Below are positions 10,218 through 19,872 of a DNA stretch of 64,000 nt, piece after piece; positions within the stretch are counted from its first letter, which is position 1; each line of letters opens with the position of its first letter. The notes under the pieces are model-generated. The model was not told where the DNA came from and did no database searches. It saw only the letters and a program-made list of their open reading frames with translations. This DNA comes from Ferruginibacter sp. (GTDB lineage: Bacteria; Bacteroidota; Bacteroidia; Chitinophagales; Chitinophagaceae). Location of the stretch: NCBI GenBank assembly GCA_014379905.1, contig JACMKX010000065.1, positions 62,001-126,000 on the forward strand. Direction: 5' to 3'. A program made the translations under genes and the position numbers.

Positions 10218-11837
10218 TTAGATAGCTTTTATTTCCATTACTTTTTTTTCAAAATCTTCATTAACAACAAAAGACCTGTTCTTGATCTTTGTTTTATAAT
10301 TGTTGATGGTATGAACAGAATATTGCAGTATGCGGGCAATTTTTTCATTGTCGTGAATACCCATGCGTATGAGCGCAAAAATGCGTAGGTCGGTATTAAG
10401 CAGTTCACCATCTTTTAATTCAATGCCATTTTCCGGGGCAAACAACGCGTTGAATTCAGCTACAAAGTTTGGAAATAGTTTCAGGAAGATCCTGTCAAAA
10501 TTCTGTAGCAGGTATTCTTTTTCCGCCCGGAGGTTGATATTATTCACCAGGAATTTGATTTCATCCAGTTTACGGTCATTTATTTTTTGCTCCAGCGATT
10601 TTTTAAAACGTTCTATCTTATCAAAGAACTCGGAGTTAACATTAAAAAAGTAGCCTATGTACTCTTCTTTAATTTTATTTGCCTCTGATAACTTATTGTT
10701 GGCTTCCGATAAACGGTAATTAATTTCCTGGTCCCGCAGGTGAGCTTCTGTAATGATCTTTTTCGCAGCTTTTAATTTATTGACCTGTCTCGTTACAATG
10801 ATAATGAGCAGTACCACACCAATTAACAATAAGGTTACTACAGCTGCATATGCAATCAGGGTTTTTTTCTGGTTCTCCACAAGGCTGAGTTTTTCACTTT
10901 CAATTAGTGGCAATATATCACTTACCCTCACCTTTCTTTGGCGGGCGCCATAAAACGTTGCATCGGATATAGCCAGCTCAATACAAGCTGAAGCATTTTT
11001 TACATCCCCTTCCTTATATAATAGATTGGCCAGGTTAAATGCTGCCGAAGTTTCTTTTGTAGAAGAACGTATATCGGCAATAACAGCTTGGATCAAAAGT
11101 TCGATCGCTTCCTGGTTTTGTTGGTTCTGGATATAGATATCACAAAGTGTGGAAGCTGTTAAAGCAATTTCATGTTGCGAAAGATGGGGCCATAACATCA
11201 GCTTTTTGTAAGTAACCAAAGCGCTTTCTTTATTCCCGGAACGGATGTCCTTCAGGCCACTGAAATAGGCATGTTGAAAAGAACCTTTAGGTGAAATTTG
11301 CAATGCGGAATCCAGGTAACGGTTGCCCTTTTCTACATAACCAGGTTTGTGATAGCTGTCATTTCCAAAATCGGCCAGGTCATAATAAAACCGCCCGGCA
11401 AGCAGGTAATATTCTGTTTTCATGCTGTCAACCATTCCTTGTGCAGAAATGCGGCTAAGTGAATCTGCAGCTTCCTTGAATAAACCAGCAGATACCAATG
11501 TAAAACCAAGTTTAAGTTTTGCCTGTTCTATGCGGGCAGGATCCTTCAGTTGCAGCGCTATATCGTGCAGTTTAGTTGCATAGGCGTAAGCAGAATCATA
11601 TTTAAAAGCTTTATACTCCTCGTACAGCAATAAACAGGTGTTGAAACGTGTAATAAGGTTGTTGCCTGCTGAAAGGGTTCGCTTTAAATTATCAATTGTT
11701 ATCTGTTTTTGCTGGTCGTAGCCCGCCGCTTTTGCGATAGCTGCATTAATATCAGGAATGGTGAGCCTCCGGTCTGCCTGAGAATATGAATGGCAATTAG
11801 CCAGTAATAAGATGACAAGAAAAAGAATATAACGCAT
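10218..11837 (-). CDS. SusR-like membrane-anchored regulator with TPRs and C-terminal HTH
   Basis: A 539-residue protein resembling Bacteroides SusR and DUF6377-type regulators. Residues 1-20 are a signal peptide; TPR-like helices fill about 30-310 (for example AEQ-style repeats around SRISAQGMVDSMKTEYYLL and AFNLANLLYKEGDVKNA). A single membrane helix lies at about 325-347, followed by a heptad-rich coiled coil (LSEANNKLSEANKIKEEY). The C-terminus carries a LuxR-like helix-turn-helix (HDNEKIARILQYSVHTINNYKTKIKNRS). It lies immediately upstream of susC on the same strand and probably senses glucan fragments in the periplasm and activates susCD. Ligand and target are inferred from position. 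Confidence 0.8.
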   Translation of the reverse strand: MRYILFLVILLLANCHSYSQADRRLTIPDINAAIAKAAGYDQQKQITIDNLKRTLSAGNNLITRFNTCLLLYEEYKAFKYDSAYAYATKLHDIALQLKDPARIEQAKLKLGFTLVSAGLFKEAADSLSRISAQGMVDSMKTEYYLLAGRFYYDLADFGNDSYHKPGYVEKGNRYLDSALQISPKGSFQHAYFSGLKDIRSGNKESALVTYKKLMLWPHLSQHEIALTASTLCDIYIQNQQNQEAIELLIQAVIADIRSSTKETSAAFNLANLLYKEGDVKNASACIELAISDATFYGARQRKVRVSDILPLIESEKLSLVENQKKTLIAYAAVVTLLLIGVVLLIIIVTRQVNKLKAAKKIITEAHLRDQEINYRLSEANNKLSEANKIKEEYIGYFFNVNSEFFDKIERFKKSLEQKINDRKLDEIKFLVNNINLRAEKEYLLQNFDRIFLKLFPNFVAEFNALFAPENGIELKDGELLNTDLRIFALIRMGIHDNEKIARILQYSVHTINNYKTKIKNRSFVVNEDFEKKVMEIKAI

Positions 11838-12047
11838 ATGTAATGCTGCTTGTAACAGTGCAGCTAAAATTAGGGAATATTTTGAGATTTAAAATAAAAG
11901 CAATTGGAATTCACCGGATGAACTTAGATAGAAAAATAAGTTGAACGAAAAATGAAAGCCTGTAGTTGTAAATAACATACGCGTTATCAGTACGGCTTAC
12001 ATTATATGTTGATTAAAAAAACACATTCCTTATTGGCAAAGACCATT

Positions 12048-12055
12048 TATTTTTG
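12048..12055 (+). promoter_or_regulatory. Bacteroidota -7 promoter box of the kdp response regulator
   Basis: TATTTTTG matches the TAnnTTTG -7 consensus and ends 9 bases before the ATG at 12064, giving a near-leaderless transcript. No good -33 box is seen at the expected spacing. Confidence 0.5.
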
Positions 12056-12063
12056 CTTTATAC

Positions 12064-13401
12064 ATGAATCATTTATCCATTCTTATTATCGATGATGAAG
12101 ACCAGTTGCGCAAATTGCTGGCACGTATACTTTCTTTGGAAGGTTTTGACATTACAGAAGCTGCAGATATAAAAACTGCACGGCAGCTGATAAACAGGAA
12201 AAGCTATGCAGTTGTTTTGTGTGATGTAAAATTGCCCGATGGAAACGGGCTTGATTTTATTTATGAAATAAAACAAAAAGACCCTCTTGCAGAAGTTATA
12301 TTATTGACCGCCTATGGAAATATTGCCGACGGGGTAACAGCCATCAAGCAAGGGGCTTTTGATTATATTACCAAAGGAGATGATAATGACAGGATCATTC
12401 CTCTTGTAAACCAGGCAATGGAAAAAGTAAAATCATCAAGAGCAAAAGCCATTTCAATTAAAGAACAAACCAGCTATAACTTTGAATCTATAATTGGCAA
12501 CAGCCCGGTAATAAAGCATGCTGTACTACTGGCTAAAAAAATTGCTCCTTCTGAAACTACTGTTTTATTGCTGGGTGAAACAGGCACCGGGAAAGAAGTT
12601 TTTGCCAATGCGATTCATGAGGAGAGTAAAAGTAATGGCAATGCTTTTGTAGCTATTAATTGCAGTGCATTCACAAGAGAACTTTTAGAAGGAGAATTAT
12701 TCGGACATAAAGCCGGTGCTTTTACGGGAGCTGTGAAGGATAAAAAAGGATTAATTGAAATGGCGGATAAAGGCACTTTATTTTTGGATGAGATCGGCGA
12801 AATGAATATTGAACTCCAGGCAAAATTATTAAGGGTATTGGAAAATGGTGAGTTTATCAAATTAGGGGATACGAAAACAACAAATGTTTCAGTAAGATTG
12901 ATAGCCGCTACTAACAGGGACCTGTTAAAAAGTATCGGGGAAGGGACTTTTAGGGAGGATCTTTATTACAGGATAAACGTATTCAGTATTCATTTGCCCG
13001 CCTTAAGAGAAAGGATAAAAGATATTAAGGAACTGGCAAATCACTTTATCCGGAAAATTTCAGTAAAGGAGTCAAAAACTATTCCTGTGTTAAGTGATGC
13101 TGCACAGGCATTGATGGAGCAGTATGAATGGAAAGGAAATATAAGGGAATTGAAAAATATTATGGAAAGGGCTGTAATACTGGAAGATGATGGAATTATA
13201 TTGCCCATTCATTTGCCCTATGAAATACAGGAAAAACAGGACAATAAAAATAAGGGTTTATCCCTGGCCGGTGTAGAAAAAAGTCATATTCATAAAATGC
13301 TTCAATACAATAATTATAATAAAACCAAAACGGCGGAAACTTTAGGTATAGGACTTACTACCTTATATAGAAAAATGGAAGAATACCATATTCCCAAATA
13401 A
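12064..13401 (+). CDS. NtrC-family sigma54-dependent response regulator of the kdp region
   Basis: A 445-residue regulator with three domains. The receiver (1-125) has DDE near the start, the phospho-acceptor Asp54 in LCDVKLPDGNG, and KGD as the conserved lysine loop. The AAA+ domain (about 145-370) has Walker A GETGTGKE, the sigma54-contacting loop GAFTGA, Walker B GTLFLDEIGEM and the arginine-finger region REDLYYRINV. The C-terminus is a Fis-type helix-turn-helix (NKTKTAETLGIGLTTLYRKM). It stands directly upstream of the kdp genes and takes the position of KdpE, which is an OmpR-type protein in most bacteria. Its cognate kinase is probably the one at 22985. Confidence 0.93.
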   Translation: MNHLSILIIDDEDQLRKLLARILSLEGFDITEAADIKTARQLINRKSYAVVLCDVKLPDGNGLDFIYEIKQKDPLAEVILLTAYGNIADGVTAIKQGAFDYITKGDDNDRIIPLVNQAMEKVKSSRAKAISIKEQTSYNFESIIGNSPVIKHAVLLAKKIAPSETTVLLLGETGTGKEVFANAIHEESKSNGNAFVAINCSAFTRELLEGELFGHKAGAFTGAVKDKKGLIEMADKGTLFLDEIGEMNIELQAKLLRVLENGEFIKLGDTKTTNVSVRLIAATNRDLLKSIGEGTFREDLYYRINVFSIHLPALRERIKDIKELANHFIRKISVKESKTIPVLSDAAQALMEQYEWKGNIRELKNIMERAVILEDDGIILPIHLPYEIQEKQDNKNKGLSLAGVEKSHIHKMLQYNNYNKTKTAETLGIGLTTLYRKMEEYHIPK

Positions 13402-13421
13402 TTTTCTTTTTCAAAATGATA

Positions 13422-13450
13422 AAAAACCCTTTCATTTTGAAAGGGTTTTT
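13422..13450 (+). terminator. Intrinsic terminator after the response regulator
   Basis: AAAAACCCTTTC and GAAAGGGTTTTT form a perfect 12-bp stem with a 5-base loop and end in a T run, 21 bases after the stop. It separates the regulator from the kdp genes, which therefore need their own promoter. Confidence 0.9.
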
Positions 13451-13539
13451 TATTGTTTTCATAACTTATTTTATTAGATTTTTACTGAAAGTCCTTGCGG
13501 TAAAGGGTTTGAGTCGTTTTATTTAAGAGAAGCATGAGC

Positions 13540-13564
13540 GGCATGGCATTTGGCATATGTCGGC
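13540..13564 (+). promoter_or_regulatory. Possible sigma54-type promoter of the kdp operon
   Basis: Three GGCAT units begin at 13540, 13545 and 13552, followed by GTCGGC. Read as a -24/-12 promoter, GGCATGG-CAT-TTGG keeps the GG-N10 spacing but has GG in place of the -12 GC, so it is imperfect. It lies 14-38 bases upstream of the first gene of the operon, and the regulator next door is of the sigma54-dependent type, which makes the reading plausible but unproven. Confidence 0.35.
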
Positions 13565-13577
13565 AAATTAAAACATC

Positions 13578-13937
13578 ATGATACAGGAACAGGAAGCAGC
13601 TCTCTTAATAAACAAAGAAATTATTTTCAATGAGGAAGAAAATAATGCGTCTGTCCAAAAAAGCCTTTACCAATTATTTGGTCAACTTAATGCTGCATTA
13701 AAAAAACAGGTAATCAATCAAAATTTTCCTACACTAAAACACAGCCTTGCTGTAATTGAAAAATTATACGCAGAAGGAAATAGTAAGATTCAACATTGTG
13801 TTGAAAATATTATTGTGTTTTCCTTTTTCGATTTTGTAAGCCTGCAAACAAAGGATTGCCGGCAGAAAGTACATGCCTTGTTTCCAATTGGAATTTATTC
13901 AGCATACATAAGACAAGTAAACACATCTGCATACTAA
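13578..13937 (+). CDS. Small conserved protein of unknown function in the kdp operon
   Basis: A 119-residue soluble protein with no signal peptide or membrane helix. It has a helical N-terminal half (QLFGQLNAALKKQVINQNFPTLKHSLAVIEKLYAEGNSKIQ) and a hydrophobic stretch ENIIVFSFFDFVSL. It resembles small DUF proteins (possibly DUF7674) seen near Bacteroidota kdp genes, but this could not be checked. It is the first gene after the regulator's terminator and is followed 10 bases later by a membrane peptide and kdpF, so it is probably expressed with the transporter. No function can be assigned; a role in assembly or signalling is only a guess from position. Confidence 0.65.
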   Translation: MIQEQEAALLINKEIIFNEEENNASVQKSLYQLFGQLNAALKKQVINQNFPTLKHSLAVIEKLYAEGNSKIQHCVENIIVFSFFDFVSLQTKDCRQKVHALFPIGIYSAYIRQVNTSAY

Positions 13938-13947
13938 AAAAAAGACA

Positions 13948-14031
13948 ATGATAGTACTTCTTTATATAGCCATCGGCCTTATATGCTTCTGGCTATTTTT
14001 TAAAACAATCGATTTTCTCGATAAAATTTAA
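13948..14031 (+). CDS. 27-residue single-helix membrane peptide before kdpF
   Basis: The peptide begins MIVLLYIAIGLICFWLFFK and ends TIDFLDKI, so almost the whole length is one membrane helix with a charged C-terminal tail. It starts 10 bases after the preceding stop and ends 5 bases before kdpF, the spacing of a translated operon gene. It is distinct from KdpF but similar in size and build, so it may be a second small subunit of the Kdp pump. It is too short to be called by most gene finders. Confidence 0.6.
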   Translation: MIVLLYIAIGLICFWLFFKTIDFLDKI

Positions 14032-14036
14032 CTCAA

Positions 14037-14117
14037 ATGATCAACGCATTATTCATTTTATCAATAGCGGTATTTATTTACCTGGTATATGTATTGATAA
14101 AACCTGAAAAATTCTGA
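14037..14117 (+). CDS. kdpF: KdpF, small stabilising subunit of the Kdp potassium pump
   Basis: A 26-residue peptide with one membrane helix (LFILSIAVFIYLVYVLI) followed by the KPEKF C-terminus typical of KdpF. It lies 16 bases before kdpA. KdpF is known to stabilise the KdpABC complex in the inner membrane. The length and the KPEKF tail make the call firm despite its size. Confidence 0.85.
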   Translation: MINALFILSIAVFIYLVYVLIKPEKF

Positions 14118-14133
14118 CGCTTAAACTTTTTTT

Positions 14134-15849
14134 ATGAACAATGAAATTATAGGAGTAATCTTTATTTACATCATTACCTTAGCACTTGCAATACCATTGG
14201 GTATGTATATTGCCAAAGTTTTTTCCGGGCAAAAAACCATGCTTGGTTTTATGGCCCCGGTAGAAAATTTTATTTACCGGGTATGCGGCATAAAACCGGG
14301 AGAGCCTATGAACTGGAAACAGTTTTTAAAGGCCATGCTTACCATTAATATGTTGTGGTTTGTATATGGTTTTTTGCTGTTGATCTTTCAGGATAAGCTA
14401 CCCATGAATCCCGATGGAAACCCGGCACAGACAGGTGATTTAGCATTCAATACCGTTATTTCTTTTATGGTTAACTGCGATTTGCAGCACTATTCTGGTG
14501 AGAGCGGTCTTACTTACCTTACACAACTTTTTGTAATTACTTTTTTACAGTTTGTAAGTGCAGCTACCGGTATTGCAGCATTGATAGGTGTGTTTAATGC
14601 ACTAAAAGAAAAAACAACCAACAGCCTCGGAAATTTTTGGGTGATTTTTACAAAAAGTATTACCCGTATTTTATTGCCCATATCCATTGTAATTGCAGTG
14701 TTGCTTGCCTTTAATGGTACGCCCACCTCTTACGATGGTAAAGACTCCATTGTTACTTTGCAGGGAGATACGGTGAGTGTAAGCCGTGGGCCTGCAGCTG
14801 GTATGGTTGCTGTAAAACACCTGGGTACAAATGGTGGTGGCTGGTTTGGTGTAAACTCCGCACATCCATTGGAGAACCCAAATTACTTTACCAACGCCTT
14901 GGAGTTAGTAGCACAAATGATTGTGCCAATGGCACTAATATTTGCTTTAGGTATTTATATAAAACGCAGAAAATTTTCTTATGTAATTTTTGGCGTAATG
15001 TCGCTCGGCTTGCTTTGTTTACTCATACCAACTATTGTGTATGAAATAAATGGCAATCCACTCCTTACACAGTTGGGTATTGATCAAACTGCTGGCGCCA
15101 TGGAAGGAAAAGAAGTAAGATTTGGTGCGGCAGCTTCGGGCTACTGGAGTATTGTTACTACCATTATTTCTACGGGTTCTGTAAATAGTATGCACGATAG
15201 CAGTATGCCTTTGAGTGGTATGATGCAGATGCTTGGAATGATGGTAAATGCATTTTATGGTGGCTGTGGCGTAGGCATTTTAAACTACCTCATCTATGTA
15301 ATTATAGCTGTATTTATTTCAGGGCTAATGGTTGGTAGAACCCCGGAATTTATGGGCCACAAAGTAGAAGCAAGAGAAATAAAACTGGCAGCTTTTGTAA
15401 CATTGTTATCTGCATTTTTAATAAAAGGCGGAGCCGCATTGGCAGCCTATTTTGTAGCTCATCATGCAGAAATGGCCTGGGCCGTTAAACCGGGATCATG
15501 GCTCAACAATCCATCCTATCATGGGTTCAGCGAAATGTTGTACGAGTTTACATCTGCTACCGCCAATAATGGCAGCGGCTTTGAGGGCCTGGGAGATAAT
15601 AACATTTTCTGGAATATCAGTACAGGCATTGCCTTAATACTTGGAAGGTTTTTACCCATTATCGTACCAGTAGCAATTATGGGCATTTTGGCCAATAAAA
15701 AATTCATCCCCGAATCTGCAGGAACGCTTAGAACCGATTCATGGACATTTGGGTTAATGACTTTTGCGGTGATCCTTATCCTTACCGCGCTTTCATTTTT
15801 TCCTGCACTTGCCCTTGGCCCAATTGCAGAATATTTCAGCATCAAATAA
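14134..15849 (+). CDS. kdpA: KdpA, potassium-binding channel subunit
   Basis: A 571-residue inner-membrane protein, the K+-binding and translocating subunit of the high-affinity KdpFABC pump. The selectivity-filter segments typical of the family are visible: [48 protein letters not shown] and [12 protein letters not shown]. About ten membrane helices can be read across the length, which is normal for KdpA. It is followed 8 bases later by kdpB. Confidence 0.97.
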   Translation: MNNEIIGVIFIYIITLALAIPLGMYIAKVFSGQKTMLGFMAPVENFIYRVCGIKPGEPMNWKQFLKAMLTINMLWFVYGFLLLIFQDKLPMNPDGNPAQTGDLAFNTVISFMVNCDLQHYSGESGLTYLTQLFVITFLQFVSAATGIAALIGVFNALKEKTTNSLGNFWVIFTKSITRILLPISIVIAVLLAFNGTPTSYDGKDSIVTLQGDTVSVSRGPAAGMVAVKHLGTNGGGWFGVNSAHPLENPNYFTNALELVAQMIVPMALIFALGIYIKRRKFSYVIFGVMSLGLLCLLIPTIVYEINGNPLLTQLGIDQTAGAMEGKEVRFGAAASGYWSIVTTIISTGSVNSMHDSSMPLSGMMQMLGMMVNAFYGGCGVGILNYLIYVIIAVFISGLMVGRTPEFMGHKVEAREIKLAAFVTLLSAFLIKGGAALAAYFVAHHAEMAWAVKPGSWLNNPSYHGFSEMLYEFTSATANNGSGFEGLGDNNIFWNISTGIALILGRFLPIIVPVAIMGILANKKFIPESAGTLRTDSWTFGLMTFAVILILTALSFFPALALGPIAEYFSIK

Positions 15850-15857
15850 TTTATTCC

Positions 15858-17903
15858 ATGAGTAATAATAAAAATACTTCCATGTTTTCTGCAGAGTTAA
15901 TAGGCCCTGCATTTAAACAATCATTTATAAAATTAAATCCCAGGTTAATGTTCCGTAACCCGGTAATGTTCACTGTAGAATTGGGAACTATTGTAATGCT
16001 GATTGTTACCATTTATTCCTTTTCGGTACAGGACGCTACCATCGGGAATTTTGGGTACAACCTTACCATCTTTATTGTACTTTTTCTTACTTTGTTATTT
16101 GCAAATTTTGCTGAAGCCATTGCAGAAGCCCGGGGAAAAGCACAGGCCGAAAGCCTGCGTAAAACAAGGCAGCAAACACCCGCTAAGAAAATCAACGTCA
16201 TCGGAGAAATGTATGTGGATGAAGTAACAGTAGTGCCTTCTTCTCAATTGGAACTAGGCGACCGATTTGTATGCGAAGCAGGTGATACTATACCTATGGA
16301 CGGGGAAATTATAAAAGGTATTGCCACTATTGATGAAAGTGCCATCACCGGCGAATCTGCCCCGGTAATAAGAGAAGCAGGCGGTGATAAATCTTCTGTT
16401 ACCGGCGGTACCAAAGTATTGAGTGATAAAATTATTGTAAAAGTAACGACACAGCCCGGCGAAACCTTTTTAGATAAAATGATTGCGCTGGTAGAAGGTG
16501 CAAGCAGGCAAAAAACACCCAACGAAATTGCCCTTACTATTTTATTGGCTGCCTTCACATTAATCTTTTTAATTGTAGTGGTTACTTTAAAGCCTTTTGC
16601 AGATTATGCCAATACGCCTATTAGTATTGCAGCATTTATTTCTTTGTTTGTTTGTTTAATTCCTACAACCATTGGCGGCCTTTTATCTGCCATAGGTATA
16701 GCGGGTATGGACAGGGCATTGCGTGCAAATGTGATTGCTAAGAGCGGTAAGGCGGTAGAAACAGCAGGTGATATAGACGTATTGCTGCTGGATAAAACCG
16801 GCACCATTACCATTGGTAACCGCAAGGCCACCAATTTTTATCCTGCACCTGGTATTGATGAAAAAGACTTTATAAAGTATGCTGTGCTCAGTTCTTTTGC
16901 AGATGACACACCTGAAGGGAAATCTATTATTGAACTGGCAGGAGTACTGCCTTCTTCATACCAAATTAGCAAGCCCGTTTTTATTCCTTTTACCGCAGAA
17001 ACAAGAAGTAGCGGTGTGGATTACGATAACATCACCATACGGAAAGGTGCCTTTGACAGTATGAAAGTATTGGCGGAAAAAGCAGGAAACAAGATGCCGG
17101 ATGAAACAAACGAACAGGTGAAATACATTGCCGAGAATGGCGGAACGCCGCTGGTAGTAAATGTAAACAACCAGGTAAAAGGTGTAATAGAATTGCAGGA
17201 TATTATCAAACCTGGCATTAGCGAAAGATTTGACCGGCTTAGAAAAATGGGTGTAAAAACAGTGATGGTTACTGGTGATAATCCGCTTACAGCAAAATAC
17301 ATTGCCCAAAAAGCCGGGGTAGATGATTTTATTGCAGAGGCAAAGCCAGAAGATAAAATGAATTACATCATTAACGAACAGCAGAGCGGAAAGCTGGTAG
17401 CTATGATGGGCGATGGTACCAATGATGCACCAGCCCTGGCCCAGGCCGATGTAGGCGTAGCCATGAACAGCGGAACACAGGCTGCTAAAGAAGCTGGTAA
17501 CATGGTAGATCTTGATAATGATCCTACCAAATTAATAGAAATTGTAGAGATAGGAAAACAGTTGCTAATTACAAGAGGTACCATAACTACTTTCTCAATT
17601 GCCAATGATGTAGCTAAATATTTCGCCATTGTGCCGGCATTATTTATTACTTCTATTCCTGCTTTGCAGGCACTAAATATCATGCGGCTCGAAAGTCCGG
17701 AATCGGCCATTCTTTCTGCAGTTATTTTTAATGCACTTATCATACCTTTTCTTATACCACTTGCACTGAGAGGTGTAGCGTACAAGCCGATAGGTGCAAC
17801 AGCCTTGCTGAGGCGCAACCTCCTTATCTATGGTTTTGGAGGGGTGATAGTGCCATTCATCGGTATCAAGTTAATTGATATAGTAGTGGGATTATTTATG
17901 TAA
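15858..17903 (+). CDS. kdpB: KdpB, P-type ATPase subunit
   Basis: A 681-residue P-type ATPase that drives K+ uptake. It has the actuator motif TGES, the phosphorylation site DKTGTIT, the nucleotide/hinge motif [14 protein letters not shown] and [24 protein letters not shown]. The start is set at 15858 ([11 protein letters not shown]), 8 bases after kdpA stops; a longer frame from 15741 reads through the end of kdpA in another frame and is rejected. The N-terminal F..AF.KLNPR pattern and about seven membrane helices match the family. Confidence 0.97.
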   Translation: MSNNKNTSMFSAELIGPAFKQSFIKLNPRLMFRNPVMFTVELGTIVMLIVTIYSFSVQDATIGNFGYNLTIFIVLFLTLLFANFAEAIAEARGKAQAESLRKTRQQTPAKKINVIGEMYVDEVTVVPSSQLELGDRFVCEAGDTIPMDGEIIKGIATIDESAITGESAPVIREAGGDKSSVTGGTKVLSDKIIVKVTTQPGETFLDKMIALVEGASRQKTPNEIALTILLAAFTLIFLIVVVTLKPFADYANTPISIAAFISLFVCLIPTTIGGLLSAIGIAGMDRALRANVIAKSGKAVETAGDIDVLLLDKTGTITIGNRKATNFYPAPGIDEKDFIKYAVLSSFADDTPEGKSIIELAGVLPSSYQISKPVFIPFTAETRSSGVDYDNITIRKGAFDSMKVLAEKAGNKMPDETNEQVKYIAENGGTPLVVNVNNQVKGVIELQDIIKPGISERFDRLRKMGVKTVMVTGDNPLTAKYIAQKAGVDDFIAEAKPEDKMNYIINEQQSGKLVAMMGDGTNDAPALAQADVGVAMNSGTQAAKEAGNMVDLDNDPTKLIEIVEIGKQLLITRGTITTFSIANDVAKYFAIVPALFITSIPALQALNIMRLESPESAILSAVIFNALIIPFLIPLALRGVAYKPIGATALLRRNLLIYGFGGVIVPFIGIKLIDIVVGLFM

Positions 17904-17969
17904 AAATGTTCTTGCCCCTTGAAGAGGGTAGAGATAAGATCAAAATTTATCTAATTAAAATATAAAAAA

Positions 17970-18527
17970 ATGAAAAAGTATTTATTGCCTTCCTTAAAAT
18001 TAACCGCGGTATTTATAATTTTATTGGCAGTGCTTTACCCTATCCTGATAGCAGCAGTAGGAAAGCTTACACCCGGCAGCGGCAAAGGCGAAACACTGAC
18101 TGTAAATGGCAAAGTGGTAGGCTATGCCAACATTGGGCAAAAGTTTACAGAAGACAAATATTTCCAGGGCAGGCCATCGGCTGTGGATTACAATGCAGCA
18201 GGATCTGCAGGTAGCAACAAGGCACCTTCTAACCCTGATTATATACAAATAGTAAAAGATAGAATTGATACATTTTTGGTACACAATCCCGGGGTTACCA
18301 AAGCAGAAATACCTGCAGAAATGGTAACTGCTTCCGGCAGCGGATTAGATCCGCACATTTCTCCCGCTGCCGCTCGTGTGCAGGTAAAAAGAATTGCAGC
18401 CATCAGAAATATCAACGCAGCAGCCCTTACCAATCTTGTAAAATTTCACGTAAATGAGTCAATGTTTGGACCTGCAACAGTAAATGTTTTAAAACTTAAT
18501 ATCGCATTAGATCAATTAAAAAAATAA
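17970..18527 (+). CDS. kdpC: KdpC, assembly subunit of the Kdp pump
   Basis: A 185-residue inner-membrane protein with one N-terminal helix (LTAVFIILLAVLYPILIAAV) and a periplasmic domain. Family patterns include FQGRPSAVDYNAAGSAGSN, VTASGSGLDPHISPAAA and the VNVLKLNIALD C-terminus. It follows kdpB after 66 bases and is needed for KdpAB assembly and ATP binding in known systems. Confidence 0.96.
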   Translation: MKKYLLPSLKLTAVFIILLAVLYPILIAAVGKLTPGSGKGETLTVNGKVVGYANIGQKFTEDKYFQGRPSAVDYNAAGSAGSNKAPSNPDYIQIVKDRIDTFLVHNPGVTKAEIPAEMVTASGSGLDPHISPAAARVQVKRIAAIRNINAAALTNLVKFHVNESMFGPATVNVLKLNIALDQLKK

Positions 18528-18570
18528 GAATCAACAAATCATTCATGCAATGATTATTAAAAACACCTCA

Positions 18571-19656
18571 ATGAAAAAAATAATTTTTAGTGCAGCAGCG
18601 CTTGTATGTGTTCAATTTTCTTACGCACAGGATTCAACAAAAAAAGAAAATAGTCTTACCATCAGCGGTTACGCCGAAGCCTATTACACCCACGACTTCA
18701 ACCGCCCTTTAAATAATACAAGACCAGGTTTTGTATATAGCCATAACAGGGCTAATGAGGCCACTATAAACCTTGCATTTTTAAAGGCAAATTTTAATAA
18801 CGATAAAATAAGGGCCAACCTTGCGCTGGCAGCAGGTACTTATATGAATGCGAACCTTGCGGCAGAGCCGGGTGTATTAAAAAATATTTACGAAGCAAAT
18901 GTTGGTGTAAAAATTTCTAAAACGGCAGACATATGGATAGATGCAGGTATCATGCCATCGCATATTGGTTTTGAAAGTGCAATTGGCAAAGATAACTGGA
19001 CGCCTACCCGAAGCATACTCGCAGATAATTCGCCTTATTATGAAGCCGGAGTAAAATTGGGTTATACAAGCAAAGGCAGTAAACTCTACCTTGCTGCTAT
19101 GTATTTGAATGGCTGGCAGCGCATACAAAGGGTAGATGGCAATACAACACCTGCTTTTGGTACACAAATTACTTACAAACCAACATCAGCCGTAACCCTT
19201 AATTACAGTACGTTTGTAGGCAATGATAAACCGGATAGTGTAAGGCAGATGAGGTACTTCAATAACTTCTATGCAATTTTTCAATTGAATAATAAGTTTG
19301 GTATTACCGCTGGTTTTGATTTTGGTGCAGAGCAAATTGCAAAGGGTAGCAGTGATGTAAATACATGGTACAGCCCTGTGGTAATATTGCGTTACGCTCC
19401 TGATGCTAAAAATACATTTGCAATAAGAGGGGAATATTACAGTGATGAGAACGGAGTTATAATTGGCACTGGTACACCCAATGGTTTTAAAACTTACGGC
19501 GGCAGCATCAATTATGATCGTGCCCTTAGCAGCAATGCCGTGTGGCGTTTAGAAGTAAGAACGATGAACAGCAAAGATGCCATATTCTCCAAAAGAAATT
19601 TTAGTGCTACAGATAATAGTACTACTATTTCAACTGCATTGGCTATTAGTTTTTAA
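18571..19656 (+). CDS. Outer-membrane beta-barrel porin linked to kdp
   Basis: A 361-residue protein with a signal peptide (MKKIIFSAAALVCVQFSYAQ) and a repeated amphipathic strand pattern to the final phenylalanine (ALAISF), as expected of an outer-membrane barrel. It begins SLTISGYAEAYYTHDFNRP, a pattern seen in Bacteroidota OmpL-like porins. The start at 18571 is preferred because an upstream ATG at 18550 adds seven residues before the signal peptide. It lies 43 bases after kdpC and before the kup leader, so it may let K+ cross the outer membrane for the pump; that role is inferred. Confidence 0.8.
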   Translation: MKKIIFSAAALVCVQFSYAQDSTKKENSLTISGYAEAYYTHDFNRPLNNTRPGFVYSHNRANEATINLAFLKANFNNDKIRANLALAAGTYMNANLAAEPGVLKNIYEANVGVKISKTADIWIDAGIMPSHIGFESAIGKDNWTPTRSILADNSPYYEAGVKLGYTSKGSKLYLAAMYLNGWQRIQRVDGNTTPAFGTQITYKPTSAVTLNYSTFVGNDKPDSVRQMRYFNNFYAIFQLNNKFGITAGFDFGAEQIAKGSSDVNTWYSPVVILRYAPDAKNTFAIRGEYYSDENGVIIGTGTPNGFKTYGGSINYDRALSSNAVWRLEVRTMNSKDAIFSKRNFSATDNSTTISTALAISF

Positions 19657-19685
19657 AAAGACTTGAAGACTGCATATCATTAATG

Positions 19686-19783
19686 AATGCCGTTCAGTTA
19701 AGGTATTTGTGGGGCATAAACCCCGGAGGGTAGCAGTGGACAGGCGCCACCCGCCAATTGTGATCGCTTAACAAAACGGCATT
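19686..19783 (+). ncRNA. Structured leader element upstream of kup (candidate regulatory RNA)
   Basis: AATGCCGTT (19686-19694) pairs with AACGGCATT (19775-19783), and inside it GTTAAG (19697-19702) pairs with CTTAAC (19767-19772). Inner hairpins include GGGG/CCCC at 19711-19724 and GTGG/CCAC at 19736-19750. The 3' arm can instead pair with TAATGCC at 19816-19822 through GGCATTA at 19778-19784, giving two exclusive folds. A terminator follows at 19844. It does not show the hallmarks of the c-di-AMP ydaO class. It may be an orphan riboswitch or a palindromic repeat element. Confidence 0.5.
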
Positions 19784-19843
19784 AGAATATTAATTAAAAT
19801 AATGTAGTTAAAGGGTAATGCCCGGCTAAAAAAATAATGTTGT

Positions 19844-19872
19844 AAAATTGCCACTGGAAACAAGGCAATTTT
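19844..19872 (+). terminator. Intrinsic terminator/attenuator just upstream of kup
   Basis: AAAATTGCC and GGCAATTTT form a perfect 9-bp stem with an 11-base loop, followed by ATTTTTATG. It ends 30 bases before the kup start. It can act as the terminator of the kdp-porin transcript or as the expression platform of the leader at 19686-19783. Confidence 0.8.

Noticed and set aside
15741-15857. Upstream extension of kdpB
   Set aside because: It overlaps the end of kdpA in another frame, and the conserved KdpB N-terminus begins at 15858.
17363-17818. Long antisense frame inside kdpB
   Set aside because: It is a shadow of the strongly coding kdpB strand, with no start signal or motif of its own.
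19850-19856. GCCACTG, the core string of cobalamin riboswitches
   Set aside because: It is only the stem-loop junction of a terminator, and no other cobalamin riboswitch element is present.
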